Of a stretch of DNA of 64,000 nucleotides, positions 46,783 to 58,559 are shown piece by piece; position 1 is the stretch's first letter, and every line of letters begins with the position of its first letter. Origin of the DNA: Agapanthus africanus (lineage: Eukaryota; Streptophyta; Magnoliopsida; Asparagales; Amaryllidaceae); NCBI GenBank assembly GCA_030015575.1, contig CM057347.1:410844248-410908247 (forward strand), written 5' to 3'. The translations under genes and the position numbers were made by a program. A model generated the notes under the pieces. It made no database searches and was not told where the DNA came from. It saw only the letters and a list, made by a program, of their open reading frames with translations.

Positions 46783-48603
46783 CTAATTTAAATTGAGGTT
46801 CTTATCCCTACAGCGGGTAAGAACTGCGTCCAAGTGTAGAAAACACTCATCGAAGGAGTCGCCGAAAATGGAGAAATCATCCATAAAAATCTCCAAATTT
46901 TTTTCAACCATATCTGAAAAGATCCCCATCATACACCGCTGAAAAGTAGCGGGTGCATTGCATAACTCAAAGGGCATGCGATGGTAAGCGAATGTACCGA
47001 AAGGACAAGTAAATGTGGTCTTGTCTTGATCCTTTTCGGCGATAGGAACTTGATTATAGCCGGAATAGCCATCCAAAAAGCAGTAAAATTCATGCCCAGC
47101 CAATCGTTCTAGCATTTGGTCAATAAAAGGTAACGGAAAGTGGTCTTTCCGTGTCGCGGCGTTGAGTTTTCTATAATCGATGCAAACTCGCCACCTAGTT
47201 TGGGTGCGAGTAGGTATTAACTCATTCGCCTCATTGGTTATAACCGTTATGCCCGATTTCTTTGGGACAACGTGAATAGGGCTAACCCATTGGCTATCGG
47301 AAATAGGGTAAATGATACCACTATCAAGATATTTGACAATCTCCTTTTTGACTGCTTCCTTCATTATGGGGTTGAGGCGTCTTTGTGGATCCATCACTGG
47401 CTTGGCATCATCCATCATATGTATACGATGTTCAATTATGAGGGGATTAATCCCCTTGATGTCCGCCATAGTCCAGCCAAAAGCTTGCCGGTTATTTTGT
47501 AAGACCATTAAAAGGGCTTTCTCTTGCTCGAGAGCTAGAGATGCCGATATGATAACGGGAAGGGTCTCATCCTCACCTAAGTAAGCGTATTTGAGGTGAG
47601 ACGACAAAAGCTTGAGTTCGAGTTTCGGAGGTGAAACAATTGAAGGTAATATTGGTGAAACTATCTCGAGCTCGAAGTATTCTAACAATGGTTCAAAGCG
47701 AGTGTAAGCAACCGAGTCGGATGGTTCAACTAACTCATCCGAAAAATCAAAGGACTCAAACTCGGGTGGTGAGTCTTCAAAATCGTCCAAAAAAGTGAAA
47801 CACTCATAATCGTTATCCGGTGTGAAAGCTGTGTCAGATTCTAGGAGGAACACACTAGTGCCGTCAAAACTGCTATGATCGAACAGAATTTTTTCAAGCT
47901 CACAGTCCTCCTGCGTGATCTCGTGGATCGAGCAAACATCAAGTATACTAGCATTAGGCTCGGAGGGCTGATTCCCCAACTTAAAAATATTGAGTTCAAT
48001 TGTCATATTTCCAAAAGATAGGCTCATCGAACCATTTCGACAATTGTACACCGCATTAGAAGTCGCAAGGAATGGTCGACCAAGTATCACCGAAATTTGG
48101 CTCCGGGGGTTAGCTACAGGCTGTGTATCCATAACAATGAAATCAACCGGGAAAATGAAGTCCTCTACTTTAATTAACACATCCTCTAACTCACCCTTAG
48201 GATGGGTGATGGATCGGTCGGCCATTTGGAGAGTACAATGAGTGGGTTTAAGCTCTCCAACGCCTAATTGTTCATATACTGAATAGGGTAGTAAATTAAC
48301 ACTAGCACCAAGATCTAAAAGTGCTCTATTGATGTTCTTATCCCCAATTGTTATTGAAATTGTAGGACAGCCGGGGTCCTTATGTTTTTTGGGTAAAAGT
48401 TGGATAAGAGCTTCACTTACAGCACTAGCCACGAAAACTTTCTTGGGTACTCGTGACTTCCTCTTTTTGGTGCATAAGTCCTTTAATATTTTAGCGTAAG
48501 AAGGGACTTGTTGGATTGCATCCAAGAGAGGTATGTTAATACTAACCTGTTTGAATAACTTCACAATCATCTCCATTTGTGGAGTTGGTTTATTGGATCT
48601 CAA
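46783..48603 (-). pseudogene. Protease and RT region of element B
   Basis: A 606-codon open stretch. The protease (residues about 80-200) has ALLDLGASVNLLPYSVYEQL with the catalytic D at residue 97, and VILGRPFLATSNA. An acidic linker (about 220-350) follows. RT (from about 392) shows WRVCIDYRKLNAATRKDHFP, FLDGYSGYNQV and the active-site segment IFMDDFSIFG. All match the Athila lineage. The same protease is in element A. Confidence 0.9.
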
Positions 48604-48619
48604 CCTGTTTGGAAATGGA

Positions 48620-50560
48620 ATATTTTAAAAATTTGTTGAGTCCAATATTTGTGGAGTAGATTGCGGAGTTGGAACAGATCCCAGTGTTGGTGTGTTCGTG
48701 AAGTGAGATGTAGGTCCATTCGAATTAGAAGAAGTAGAGCCCTGTGAAGAATGAAGAATAGGCTCTGAAGAAGATGAAGATGAAGAAGAAGAAGAAGAAG
48801 ATGAAGAAGAAGCAGCAGCACCGGCAGGGGTGTCATCACTATTACCCACATTATTGTGCAACACTCTTCCAGATCTCAACGTGGTTACAGCATTTACATT
48901 ATGATTTTGTTGTTCATAAGCAACATGTACGTTGTGTATGTGACCGGGATTTGGCAATGGTTGAGAAGGAAGCTTTTCCTTTTCTCGCTCGCTTAACGCA
49001 GCATTTAGTTGTGCAATTTGAGTCTCAATTGATTTGATGCTTTGATGATGTGAAGTACTGTTTTGCACCAAAGACTGAATGGAAGTCTCCAACCATGCTG
49101 CGGATTGTGTAGATTGTTTTAAAAACGCATCTAGACTTCGTTCTAGCAAGAAAACCTTATCGTTATTCGGCTGAACAAAATTGTTTTGAGGATAAGAGTT
49201 GTTGGGTACAAAATTGTTCTTTTAGTTTGGGTAAGGTTGGGATTGGAAAGGTTGCTGATATTGAGTTTGTTGAGGTGCTTGTTATTGTAGAGGAGGAGGC
49301 CTTTGAAAGTTGTTATTGCCTTGGAATTGTTGATTTTGATTCCAAGCAAAATTTGGGTGGCTTCTCCAACCAGGATTGTAAGTCGAAGAGTATGGATCAT
49401 TTCTTTGTGTTTGCTGAAAGGCAGCATTGACTTGATCTTGTCCTTGAACAGGTGGATTGTAAGGACACTCTTCAGTAAGATGGGACGGATCCGAACAACA
49501 AGCGCAAACAGTGCATGGGGGTACAGTGCATGGGGGTAAAGCAAGGCAGGAGAAGGCGATGAGAATTTGCTCTCAATTGCTTCTAACTTTTTCGTAAGTG
49601 CGGCCATTTCGGCCTTCATTGCAATCGACATATCAAGTTGATGTATGCCTACCCTAGACTGACCTGATGAAGTAGATGAGGTGGTCTTAGTGCTTTCCCA
49701 CTGAAGTGTTTGTTCAGCAAGATCGTCGAGAAACTGCCAAGCTTCCTCGCTAGATTTTGTAAGAAAGTGACCTTGACAAATGGTTTCCAACAACTGCTTA
49801 GTTGCTGGGTTCAATCCTTCATATAAAGTTTGGCAAAGTTGCCAATTCTCGATACTGTGGTGAGGGCATTGAACAAGTAGGTCTTTAAATCTTTCAAAAC
49901 ACTTCCAAAAAGGTTCGGAAGGAAGCTGGGAAAATTGAATAATTTCATTGCGAATTCTCGCGGTCTTGTGGTATGGGTAAAACTTTTTAAGAAAAGCCTT
50001 AACAAACACTTCCCAATTTTTTATCGAGTATGATGCTGTGCTATATAACCATTTTTCGGCTAGGTCACATAAAGTGAATGGAATGACACGTAGCCTTATA
50101 GCATCATCAGAAAGTTGTGTGGTCTTCATCATTGCACAAACGTTCTGGAATTTGTTAATGAAGATGTAGGCATCTTTGGATTCCAGCCCGTGAAATTTGG
50201 GCAACATGTTGATGAAGTGGGGTTTAATCTCAAAGTTATCCCCATTGGCCGGTGGAAGTGAAAGACAAGTGGGTAAAGCGGTACGGATAGGATAGAAAAG
50301 ATCCTGGAGCGCGATTCGTTGGGGCGCTTCGACAGGTGGGTGTGGTGGGTTATCGCACCAAGTGGAGGTGGAATCAGTCCCGCGGGTAAGGGGTTGTTAA
50401 GATTGAATCCCGACATCTCCTTAGAAGACGAAGAATATGATGTTGAAGGTAAAGAAGTGGAGGGGATTTCGATTTCGGAGTTGAAAGCGTCGTCAGTCGG
50501 CACTAACGAGACACGGATTAAACGGGCGCTAGTGTCCCTAGTCCAACTGGACATACACTA
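48620..50560 (-). pseudogene. Gag region of element B
   Basis: The capsid-like core LPKFHGLESKDAYIFINKFQ, TLCDLAEKWLYSTASYSI and FLKKFYPYHKTARIRNEI is Athila Retrotrans_gag. Upstream is a Pro/Ser-rich N-terminus. Downstream are a helical segment (SIKSIETQIAQLNAALSERE) and a polyserine run encoded by a GAA/GAT repeat. A few breaks. Confidence 0.85.
48766..48820. repeat. GAA/GAT trinucleotide repeat (polyserine on minus strand)
   Basis: About 18 GAA, GAT or GCA triplets in a row, read as a serine run within the late gag region of B. It is absent from the matching place in A. Confidence 0.85.
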
Positions 50561-50564
50561 AAGA

Positions 50565-51746
50565 GGTGTAGTGTAGTCAAAAAGGTGAAAACAGAAAGTG
50601 GGGGTAAGAAAACGTCAATGGAAGGAAGTGGTGCAAGTGGAGTGTAATGGATTTCTTAGCGACAAGTGGCAAGTTTTTGTAAAAATTTTCTGTTTTGTGT
50701 TTTTTATATATAAGGATCTTTTTGCAAAAATATTTTTATAAGAAGCTTAGACACAATCACAATATGCACAATCAAGCCTAGATCTAGGGTCTCCTAGGTC
50801 AACTAGACTGCTCCTAACTGTTCCAAATGGCAAGTTGTGAGGTCCTCAAATCGCCTCTTCACCGTCAATTGTGGCCAGGTAAGCACAAGTAAAGAAAGGA
50901 GGGATTCGCTCACGAATCACCGTGAGACGGGCCTTTTAAAATTACCTTTCCCTACTTGTCTAGCCTAGGCACCACAAATTCTGGTTTAGATAAACGATCG
51001 ATACCGACAACTATTCCTTTGTCCTATTGAGCGCGACAGTCTTTAAGGCTGAGTCTAATCTTTTTTAATTAACTCGATGGTTAATGCAAAATGCTTTTTG
51101 TGATTTTTGGGGTCCTACGAAGGGTAATGAAATCCCCACCCAATTTGGATTGGTGTTAAAACCCCTTAAAGTCAATTTTAAAGATGCAAAGCAGTAAAAC
51201 ACACAAACACTTGCCAAAAATTTCTTTTTTTTATTGCGGTGCAAAGAATTCTGCACAAGATCAAGTTATTGGAGAAGGGAGAGAAGTTTTTGCGCAAAGA
51301 ACCCTGCAGGAAAATTTGTCAGAGGATATCAGGGGGTTCAGAAGAAGAAAAGATGCTTACAGAGACTTTTTCAAATGATGACGTCACCAATCAGCGGCGG
51401 TTCCGCGGTCAAACGGGTCCAAGCACGGCGGTTCCGCGGTCAAACGGGTCCAAGCGCGGCGGTTCCGCGGTTGAATGGTTGACTCGGGCTTCCAAACTTC
51501 TTCTGTTGTCTGTTGCGGTCCTCCTCTGTTTGTTCAGATTTGTTGTTTGCTGTTTTGCTCTCTGGATTTTTCCAGATCTGAATCTGTTCGTTGATCCTGC
51601 ACAATTCAAACGAAACACCCTTCAAAAAATAACAAGATAATAAATTTTTATATTTTTTTTTTCAGTTTTTATGATTTTTTAATTTTTATATTAACCCGAA
51701 ATTACAAAAAGAAAATAACTACGCCATCTCCGGCAACGGCGCCATT
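50565..51746 (-). other. Leader and primer binding site of element B
   Basis: The primer site lies at 51728-51744 (minus strand TGGCGCCGTTGCCGGAG). The leader holds three tandem GCGGTTCCGCGG palindromes spaced by the word tcaaacgggtccaagc (51394-51471), at about the distance from the primer site seen in A. No gene is seen. Confidence 0.75.
51394..51471. repeat. Triple GC palindrome repeat in the leader of B
   Basis: Three copies of GGCGGTTCCGCGGT at about 28-base spacing. The same core occurs in the leader of A (18474). Confidence 0.85.
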
Positions 51747-53190
51747 TGATTGGTAGATAGATTTTCTACGTGCGTGCGCTTTTAAAAGATAAATCAAAGA
51801 ATAGTTAACCGCAATCAAGAACGGCGTCGCTTAGTAGCTAGCCGGTTGAGTATGGGTCGATCCACAGGGATTTTGTGTATTTTCTAGTTGTTCTAACGAG
51901 TTAATTCCAATTGTGGTGAGATTGATTATCAATAAAAACTAAGGTTGATTTAGATTAGGATTAAAACCTTGCTAGGATTAGGTTTAGGTTAAGTTGGGAA
52001 ATTCAATATTTCTCACCGCTTTCTATACCCTAATTAAGATCTATTTAGGTGTTATGGTAATAATTAACAAAGGGGATTAGCACGATCGGGAAGAAACTAG
52101 GTTTCTTCTTCTAGGTCCTTGTCCATCCTTTCTTAACTCTTACCTTAACCTCCATGGAAAACATACACAACCGGTCTTTAACTATGGTATCACTGCTACC
52201 TCGTGGGATAGGGTGCCGTAGTGAGCGGTGTGTGTATGCATGCATAGAGTTCTATTAAAATGTATGACGAGTAAGAAAGGGGTGAGAGATTTTCATTTCT
52301 CAAATCTTTCCCATTCCTAACCCTAACAAGTGAGGAACTACTCACTCATTAGGGAATTGATAAAAAGAGACATTTTTTGTTTGTTTTTAATAACCTAATT
52401 ATCTAAACTACGACAATTAAATAAAATTTATACTAGGGCAGATGAATAAAATTTATATTAGGGCAGAAAAGAAAATTAAACTAAGGCATAGAAAAGAAAG
52501 ACTTACTTTTTATTTGATGCACTTTTCAAACATTACAAGAATTAAAATTTTGAATTTAGGAATTAAAAAGAGGCATAAGAAGAGGCATGCCCCAAAAAGA
52601 GCTTTAGGGTTCCTATTTTTAGTTTATAGAAACCCTAGGGTTTACATCTGATCTCTATCTACATTTACAAAACTACCCTAAGAAGCCTGGTCAACGCACC
52701 GCCACCCACCAACAACTTCCACCGACACATGCTTAGCGCGGCCGCGGATTCGTGGCCATATGCCCTGTTTGGCCACGGATCCGCGCCATATAGTGGGGTC
52801 TTTGGCTGAAAACTTCTTGGATGCTTCCTGTTGCATTTTACTTCTGGTTTCTTCACTTGGTTTCTCAGAATGTCTTCTATTTCTTCCAGTACAGAATGTT
52901 GTGGACTTTTACCGTTCGCTTCGTGTTGAAGTCTTGAATCTTTGTGCTGCCTTTGTACTTTGTGAAATTATTCATTGATCTTCGTTTGTTCTTCAAACTG
53001 CATGCATGATAAAGATTCTCTATTTGTTGGTCGAAATCTCACTTTTGTAGCGTCTTTTCATCATTTTCACTGTTTTATTCCGAAAACCTGTAACCTGCAA
53101 CTATGTAGCAGACATGGATCAAAAGCACCTATTTATTTGTAAAATGAATAAGAATGGGGAATATAATAATGCAAAATTATGATGTGAACA
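51747..53190 (-). repeat. 5' LTR of element B
   Basis: Partner of 40407-41853, with 1444 bases and both ends intact. GC module at 52740-52787. Confidence 0.95.
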
Positions 53191-53776
53191 GGCGCACTTT
53201 CTCATTTTGTTCCTTTTGCTTGGACTTGCGGTATTGCTCGTAGGTGGGTTGCGAGGATAATTATTCCATCATGTATATTATTTTGTATCCAGTATACTCC
53301 ATCTACCCTTGTGTATTGGACTAGACGGTGAAACCGTGAGATTTGAATTTGTGGTATTTGATGTCGATGTTCACTTGAGCCGACGTGGTATTCTCTTATT
53401 TCTTGCCTTCAGATGCTTATTATGCACTTTTGATATACATATTGCATGTGGTTGTGATTCTGCCAGGGGTGAAGAGCTAGCTCCCGCTTGGAGATGCCTT
53501 ATTCATTATTTATATGTATTTTCATGTATTGTACCCGTTTGGGGGCCAGTTTTTACAAAAGAGACTCTGCCGAAATTTTCGGGAAATTCAGATGTTGCTT
53601 TTAAATGTTTAATACGACTTATTTGGTTAAAATCGCTTTCTTTAAATAAGTTTTCCTTCACTTTATTTCTTTACATGGTTTTGATTTTTTGGGCTTTGGC
53701 TTACTTAGATTACTTACGCCTTTAGACGTTTCGTAATTTAAGTGCCAGTCACGTTCCGTACCTTCGGGTCGTGACA
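53191..53776 (+). repeat. 3' LTR of element D, remainder after B
   Basis: It continues the D LTR from gcgcactttctc to its end GGGTCGTGACA, followed by the target duplication CACAC and Tat coding sequence. Confidence 0.9.
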
Positions 53777-54330
53777 CACACCCTACCGAAGAGTGCAATG
53801 CCTTCAAGAAATGGTGGCAGGGATACATCGCCCACCGAAAACACTTTAAGCGGATGAAGCGCAAAGCTCGTCGGGAACAAAGAAGCATGACAGATGAGCG
53901 TAAAGGAACAGCCGGTAACTGTCATATGGTTGATGCCATTTTGACAAAAGGAAAACCTCAAGTTCTTACCTTCGGGAGCGATTCTGATGAAGAAATAACC
54001 CTCGGCTCTCTCTTCAAGGAATCCACCTCTGGAAAAGAAGAAAAGATGAAGAACTGTGAGAACATTCAGCTGCGTAATCATACGTTGCCTGAAAAGAATT
54101 TCAGACCCTCAAACAAAGGTTCGGGCAAAAGAGACAAGGGGAAGGAAAAAGTCCCTGAGGAGATTGCCCTCGATGGTAGAGTCGTCGAAGAGCTCACAAC
54201 CATGGACCCACCTAAGAAAAACAAGGTGGATTACAATGTCCTGGCACACCTGAGAAAGATACCCTCACAATTAAGCATTTTGGACGCCCTTCTCCTATCT
54301 AAAGAGGCACGAGATTCTCTGATCAGGGCG
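53777..54330 (+). pseudogene. Pre-protease linker of element C, after D
   Basis: Charged, low-complexity coding sequence resumes in C. The acidic motif FGSDSDEE is at 53971-53994, followed by a basic stretch and LAHLRKIPSQLSILDALLLS, the conserved Tat block just ahead of protease. Confidence 0.6.
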
Positions 54331-54364
54331 TTACAAGTTTCAAGCCTTCCTGGCGGAAGAAAAG

Positions 54365-54740
54365 ATGAAAGACGAGCTGGAAGAAGTTCACACAGCGGAC
54401 ATCACCTTCAGCGATGAAGACCTCCTCCTCGGAACATGCAAGCACAACCGTCCGTTATATGTAACCGGGTACTGCTACGACATTAAGATAAGGATGATCC
54501 TAGTCGATAACGGGTCCTCCGTCAACCTTCTCAATGTGAAAGTGTTGAAGGAAATTTGCATGGACGTTCAGCACCTGGCTCGGGATAAAGTTATCATTTC
54601 CGGGTTTGACTCTCAATCATCACGAACGCTCGGGTCTGTAATACTGATATTATGCTTCGGGCTGCTCATCACTGGCATCAAATTTCATGTCATTGACGCC
54701 AAGACTTGCTACAACGCTTTGCTCGGTAGGCCTTGGTAAC
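54365..54740 (+). pseudogene. Aspartic protease region of element C
   Basis: HNRPLYVTGYCYDIKIRMIL is followed by the active-site region ILVDNGSSVNLLNVKVL and ITGIKFHVIDAKTCYNALLG, the (Y/H)NALLGRPW block that ends Tat proteases. It processes the polyprotein in intact relatives. Confidence 0.75.
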
Positions 54741-54778
54741 ACGAGTACAACGTCATCCCATCTACACAACATCAGTGT

Positions 54779-56090
54779 ATGAAGTATTTCAAAGACAGCC
54801 TCGAGTACATCGTGACAGGGGAACTAAACCCATTTTCCATAAATGAAGTTCACAAATATAAAGACACAAAGTACTTCCTACCAGACTTCGAAGACACGGA
54901 AAGATGTCGTAAACCGGAGAACCGACAAAAAGCCGTCGCCACCATCCCAGTTTTCGGGAGTGATACTGAGGAGGATGAAGAGAGGGTTTATTCAGGGCAA
55001 CCCCAAGGCAACAGGCCAGGACCATCTACTCCTATTTTGGTCTTTGGCAGTGACTCTGAAGACGAGGTCAACGCAGTATTCTCTGTTCGTCCATCAATAC
55101 AAACCTTCACTGGAGCTGACCAGAGTTTTCAAATTGCCATGGTTCCCCCGTGACATTACAAAGAACTCGATACGCTTGATACACATAGTGTGCAGGAACT
55201 GCAGACTTTCTACGTTCCTCCCAGGAGAAAGGTGAAAAGGCGATCCTCTTCTATCGATCCATGGAGACCAAAGTGGAAAGAGAAGTCTGGCACGGTGCCG
55301 AACCTGCGCTTGACAGGCTCCAACCAATCCGTCTGCCCAGATATTACGCAGAGGGATTGAAAAGGCTATTGAGATGCCAAGGCGTACCCTTCAAACAGAC
55401 TGCTCGACAAGCCCAGTTCTATAACAAGATTTGGGATGTTCCCGGGACTCAGCGAAAGATGCCCAATGGGAAGATGGAGACGAATGGACTTGGATACGTT
55501 CGGTCCAGGAAATGGGAGTGAATCCATGGCTGCCATGTTATAAATGATTCCAGCAAAAAAGTGAATGCATTTCCAGATGGCGCTGATATTGAACCAAAGC
55601 AAAATCCCGCCATAAGGATGCCAAGTCCTTCATTCGAAGAACAGATTGACAAGCTAATAAGGGAAGCGAGTCAAAAGGTTTGGGATGACCACAGCCACGA
55701 AATGGCAATCTATGAGAAAGCCAGGACGCAACGTCTCATTCAGCAGGTTACGGAGGATGACAATGCCTTTCACCGTCAGCCCGCTGTGCGCTCTCGTGGC
55801 ATGAAAAAAGCTCGACGTAGAAACAATAGCAATGCAAAGAATGGGAATGATGCTAAAAAATAGCGAAGCGGATCCAAGAAGCCACGCGGTCGTGAAAAAG
55901 TCAGCTGGAATCCGTCTTTCATGAAAAAGATAGGTCGGGAATATTCTTTCCCTCGAGACAAGACGGGGAAAATATTCAACCTTGTCATGAATCATTAAAT
56001 GATGACGCTCCTGGAATCTCGGCACCCCGAATAGATAAACGAGGTCTATCACCCAGATTATTGCTCCTACCACCGAGTAATCTGATATCC
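54779..56090 (+). pseudogene. Protease-RT linker of element C with FGSD repeats
   Basis: A long linker, as is usual in Tat. It holds two more acidic motifs, FGSDTEEDE (54953) and FGSDSEDE (55043), the TFYVPPRRK-type block and YYAEGLKRLLRCQG, then a lysine and asparagine-rich segment near 55800. Several breaks. Confidence 0.6.
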
Positions 56091-56399
56091 GCTTGAAGAC
56101 CGCTTCACCTTCAAAGACTGGGTTGAAAACCAATATCAGCGGGTCAGGTTTGCTCTTATTCGACAGATGGAGGGTGATCCCACCACAAAAGCATGAGCCA
56201 AAAGCAATCTATAGGGCGAGAATAGAACCAGATCAACATCGGTCTTGGAAGCGGATTCGTACCTGTCATGTGATAACGTTCTCAAAGGAAGGAGAGCATG
56301 AGAATCTAGACAACCTTTTCCACTGCTTCGCAAATGAAGATGAAGATGAGGTGATCTCAGAATTTTCACCGGCACCAAAAGAACTGGAAGATTGGATAC

Positions 56400-57240
56400 A
56401 TACCACAGCGGACAACCTGAGGAATATCGACTTGGGGACGGCAAACGAGTTAAGGCCAACGTTCTTCAGCGAGCTATTGTCTGAAGAGCAGGTGGCTACA
56501 CTAAAAGATGTGCTTATGCAGTATAAAGACTGTTTCGCGTGGAACTATTCCGAGATGCCGGGACTAAATCCAAAAATAGCTGTGCATAAACTGGCAATAT
56601 CCCCGGACGTCAAGCCGGTCAAACAGGCGCCAATAAGAATGCGGATCGAACATGAAATGAGCATCAATGCCGAAGTCAAGAAACTAATTGACTCCGGCTT
56701 CATCCAAGAAGTTCAATATCCTGACTGGACTGCCAATATTGTCCCAGTGATGAAGAAAAATGGGACAATACGCATCTGCGTGGACTTCCGAGATCTCAAC
56801 AAAGCTTGCGCGAAGGATGACTTCCCCGTACCGGTTACCGAGCTGATGATAGATAACACATCCACTCACGAAGTCTTCCCCTTCATGGATCGATCTTTGG
56901 GGTATAATCAGATAAAGACGCATCCAGAAGACCAAAAGCACACTGCTTTCTGGACTCCGCTGGGCATATTCTGCTACCAAGTGATGCCCTTCGGTCTGAA
57001 GAACGCGGGCGCTACATACCAGAGGGCCATGACGAAGATCTTTGATGACCTCATATACGAGATTGTCGAATGTTATATCGACAACCTTGTGGTGAAAAGC
57101 AAATCGTACGAAGAGCACTGGGAGCATTTGAAAATAGTGTTCCAATGTCTTCGGAAGTACAACCTGAAGATGAACCCCCTGAAGTGCGCGTTTGGAGTCT
57201 CCTCAAGCAAATTCCTAGGATTCATCGTGCGATATTAAGG
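56400..57240 (+). pseudogene. Reverse transcriptase region of element C
   Basis: CFAWNYSEMPGLNPKIAVHK, TIRICVDFRDLNKACAKDDF, FMDRSLGYNQIKTHPEDQK, MPFGLKNAGATYQRAMTKIF and the active-site segment YIDNLVVKS are the diagnostic Tat-lineage RT order. It is well preserved in one long open stretch. Confidence 0.88.
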
Positions 57241-57269
57241 CATTGAAATAGACACGTCAAAAATCAAGA

Positions 57270-57830
57270 CGATTATGGAATTGCCGGCGCCAAGGACTCT
57301 CAAACAATTGAGGTCTCTCCAAAGAAAGCTCGCATATATCCGACGTTTTATAGCTAACCTCTCCGGAAAATGCCGCCCCTACAGCCATCTAATGAAGAAG
57401 GGGACTCCGTTCATTTGGGATCGTAAATGCCAAAGTGCATTAGACGAAATCAAGCAGTATCTGCAGAGTCCCCCGATACTGACCACTCCGGTCAAAAGAA
57501 AGCCTCTCATCTGTACATAACGTCCCTTGAAGATTCTTTCGGCACACTATGGGCACAGGAGAATGATCAGGGAAAGGAGAAAGCCCTCTACTATTTGAGT
57601 CGAGTTCTCCCGAGGGCAGAAAACAACTACTCCCCTATCGAAAAGCATTGCCTGACATTAATCTTTGCGGTAACGAAGCTCCGATATTATGCCTTGGCAC
57701 ATGAGGACCATCTCATATCAAAGGTGGATCCTCTCAAATATTTGATGTCAAGAGCCATACTAACGGGAAGGCTTGCCAAATGGATCATCCTCTTGATGGA
57801 ATTCTCGATAATCTATTGACCTCTTAAGGC
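57270..57830 (+). pseudogene. RT connection and first RNase H of element C
   Basis: LKQLRSLQRKLAYIRRFIAN is the connection. YYLSRVLPRAENNYSPIEKH and LMSRAILTGRLAKWIILLME are the Gypsy RNase H tail as found in Tat. A few breaks. Confidence 0.8.
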
Positions 57831-58410
57831 AGTGAAAGGACAGGCCATCGCCGACTTTCTCGCAGAGCATCCGATACCTGCCGACTCTCCTTTAAATTAT
57901 GAGTTGCCGGATGAACATGCGTTCGACTCAATCGACGGAGAGAAAGAAGGGAGTGATACCCGATGGGAACTCTACTTCGATGGGGAATCGTCTATGAAGA
58001 AACGGAAGCAAAGCACCCCCATAATCAAAGCTAGAGTAGGCCTTATCTTTGTGACTCCATAAGGAGGGATAATGCGTTTTGCCCTTTCCTTAATGGAGCC
58101 AAGAACAAACAACGAAGCGGAATATGAAGCTTTGATAGCAGGTCTTGAGATCGCCATCGACATGGGGATCGAAAATCTCCTCATATATGGAGATTCCCAG
58201 CTAGTCGTTAGCCAAGTGAATGGCGACTATCAGACGTGTAAGCCAGAGTTGATAAAATATGGCAAAAGAGTGCAGAAATTACTGACTCAAATCCCCTCCT
58301 ACGTCCTGAAAAGCATACCACGTGCGGAAAATAGCAAGGCGGATGCGTTAGCCAAACTCGGTAAGGAACTGGCTGACGAGAACCTCGATGACGTACGGAT
58401 CATTGTATAA
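57830..58410 (+). pseudogene. Second (archaeal-type) RNase H of element C
   Basis: WELYFDGESS, then ALSLMEPRTNNEAEYEALIA, LLIYGDSQLVVSQVNG and IPRAENSKADALAKLGKEL. The D, E, D and D/N pattern with NNEAEYEAL is the RNase HI-like extra domain acquired by Tat and related plant elements. It lies directly after the first RNase H, which fixes the lineage. Confidence 0.88.
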
Positions 58411-58559
58411 AACCACCGGATTCTCGCACCAGCAGAAATATCTCCGGAGTTATCTGAAGAAGAGGAAGCGACCAAACAAGTGGTCTTCTAAATAGAGAAT
58501 GATGAAAAGGTTAAGGATTGGAGAGAAGTCTTCATAGACTACTTCAAATCCTATCGAAC

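Larger units (their letters stand above)
40407..53190 (-). mobile_element. Athila-lineage element B inserted in the LTR of D
   Basis: On the minus strand the LTR begins TGTTCACATCATAATTTTG and ends CCAATCA. The primer site TGGCGCCGTTGCCGGAG (tRNA-Asp type) follows the 5' LTR, and AAGTTTGGGGGTATT adjoins the 3' LTR. Flanks GGCGT and GGCGC give a target-site duplication with one difference. gag, protease, RT, RNase H, integrase and a 3' ORF are present in order. LTRs differ by about 5% over about 400 bases by eye, roughly 2 million years at the usual plant LTR rate. It is nearly complete, with a handful of breaks. Confidence 0.95.
29990..53776 (+). mobile_element. Tekay/Del-like chromovirus element D inserted in C
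   Basis: LTRs start TGTAACRTTTTGAAAATCG and end GGGTCGTGACA. The primer binding site TTGGTATCAGAGC (initiator Met tRNA type) follows the 5' LTR and AAGGGGGGAGAC precedes the 3' LTR. CACAC flanks both ends (29985-29989 and 53777-53781), a perfect target-site duplication inside the Tat coding region. RT and integrase segments read as chromovirus of the Tekay/Del type. LTRs differ by about 3-7% in stretches compared by eye. It is heavily broken (dozens) and interrupted by B. Confidence 0.92.

Noticed and set aside
56684-57145. Long open frames antisense to the Tat RT (and at 21081-21548, antisense to the A protease)
   Set aside because: They are shadows of conserved coding sequence on the other strand, unlike the 63345-64000 frame, which has no sense gene opposite it.
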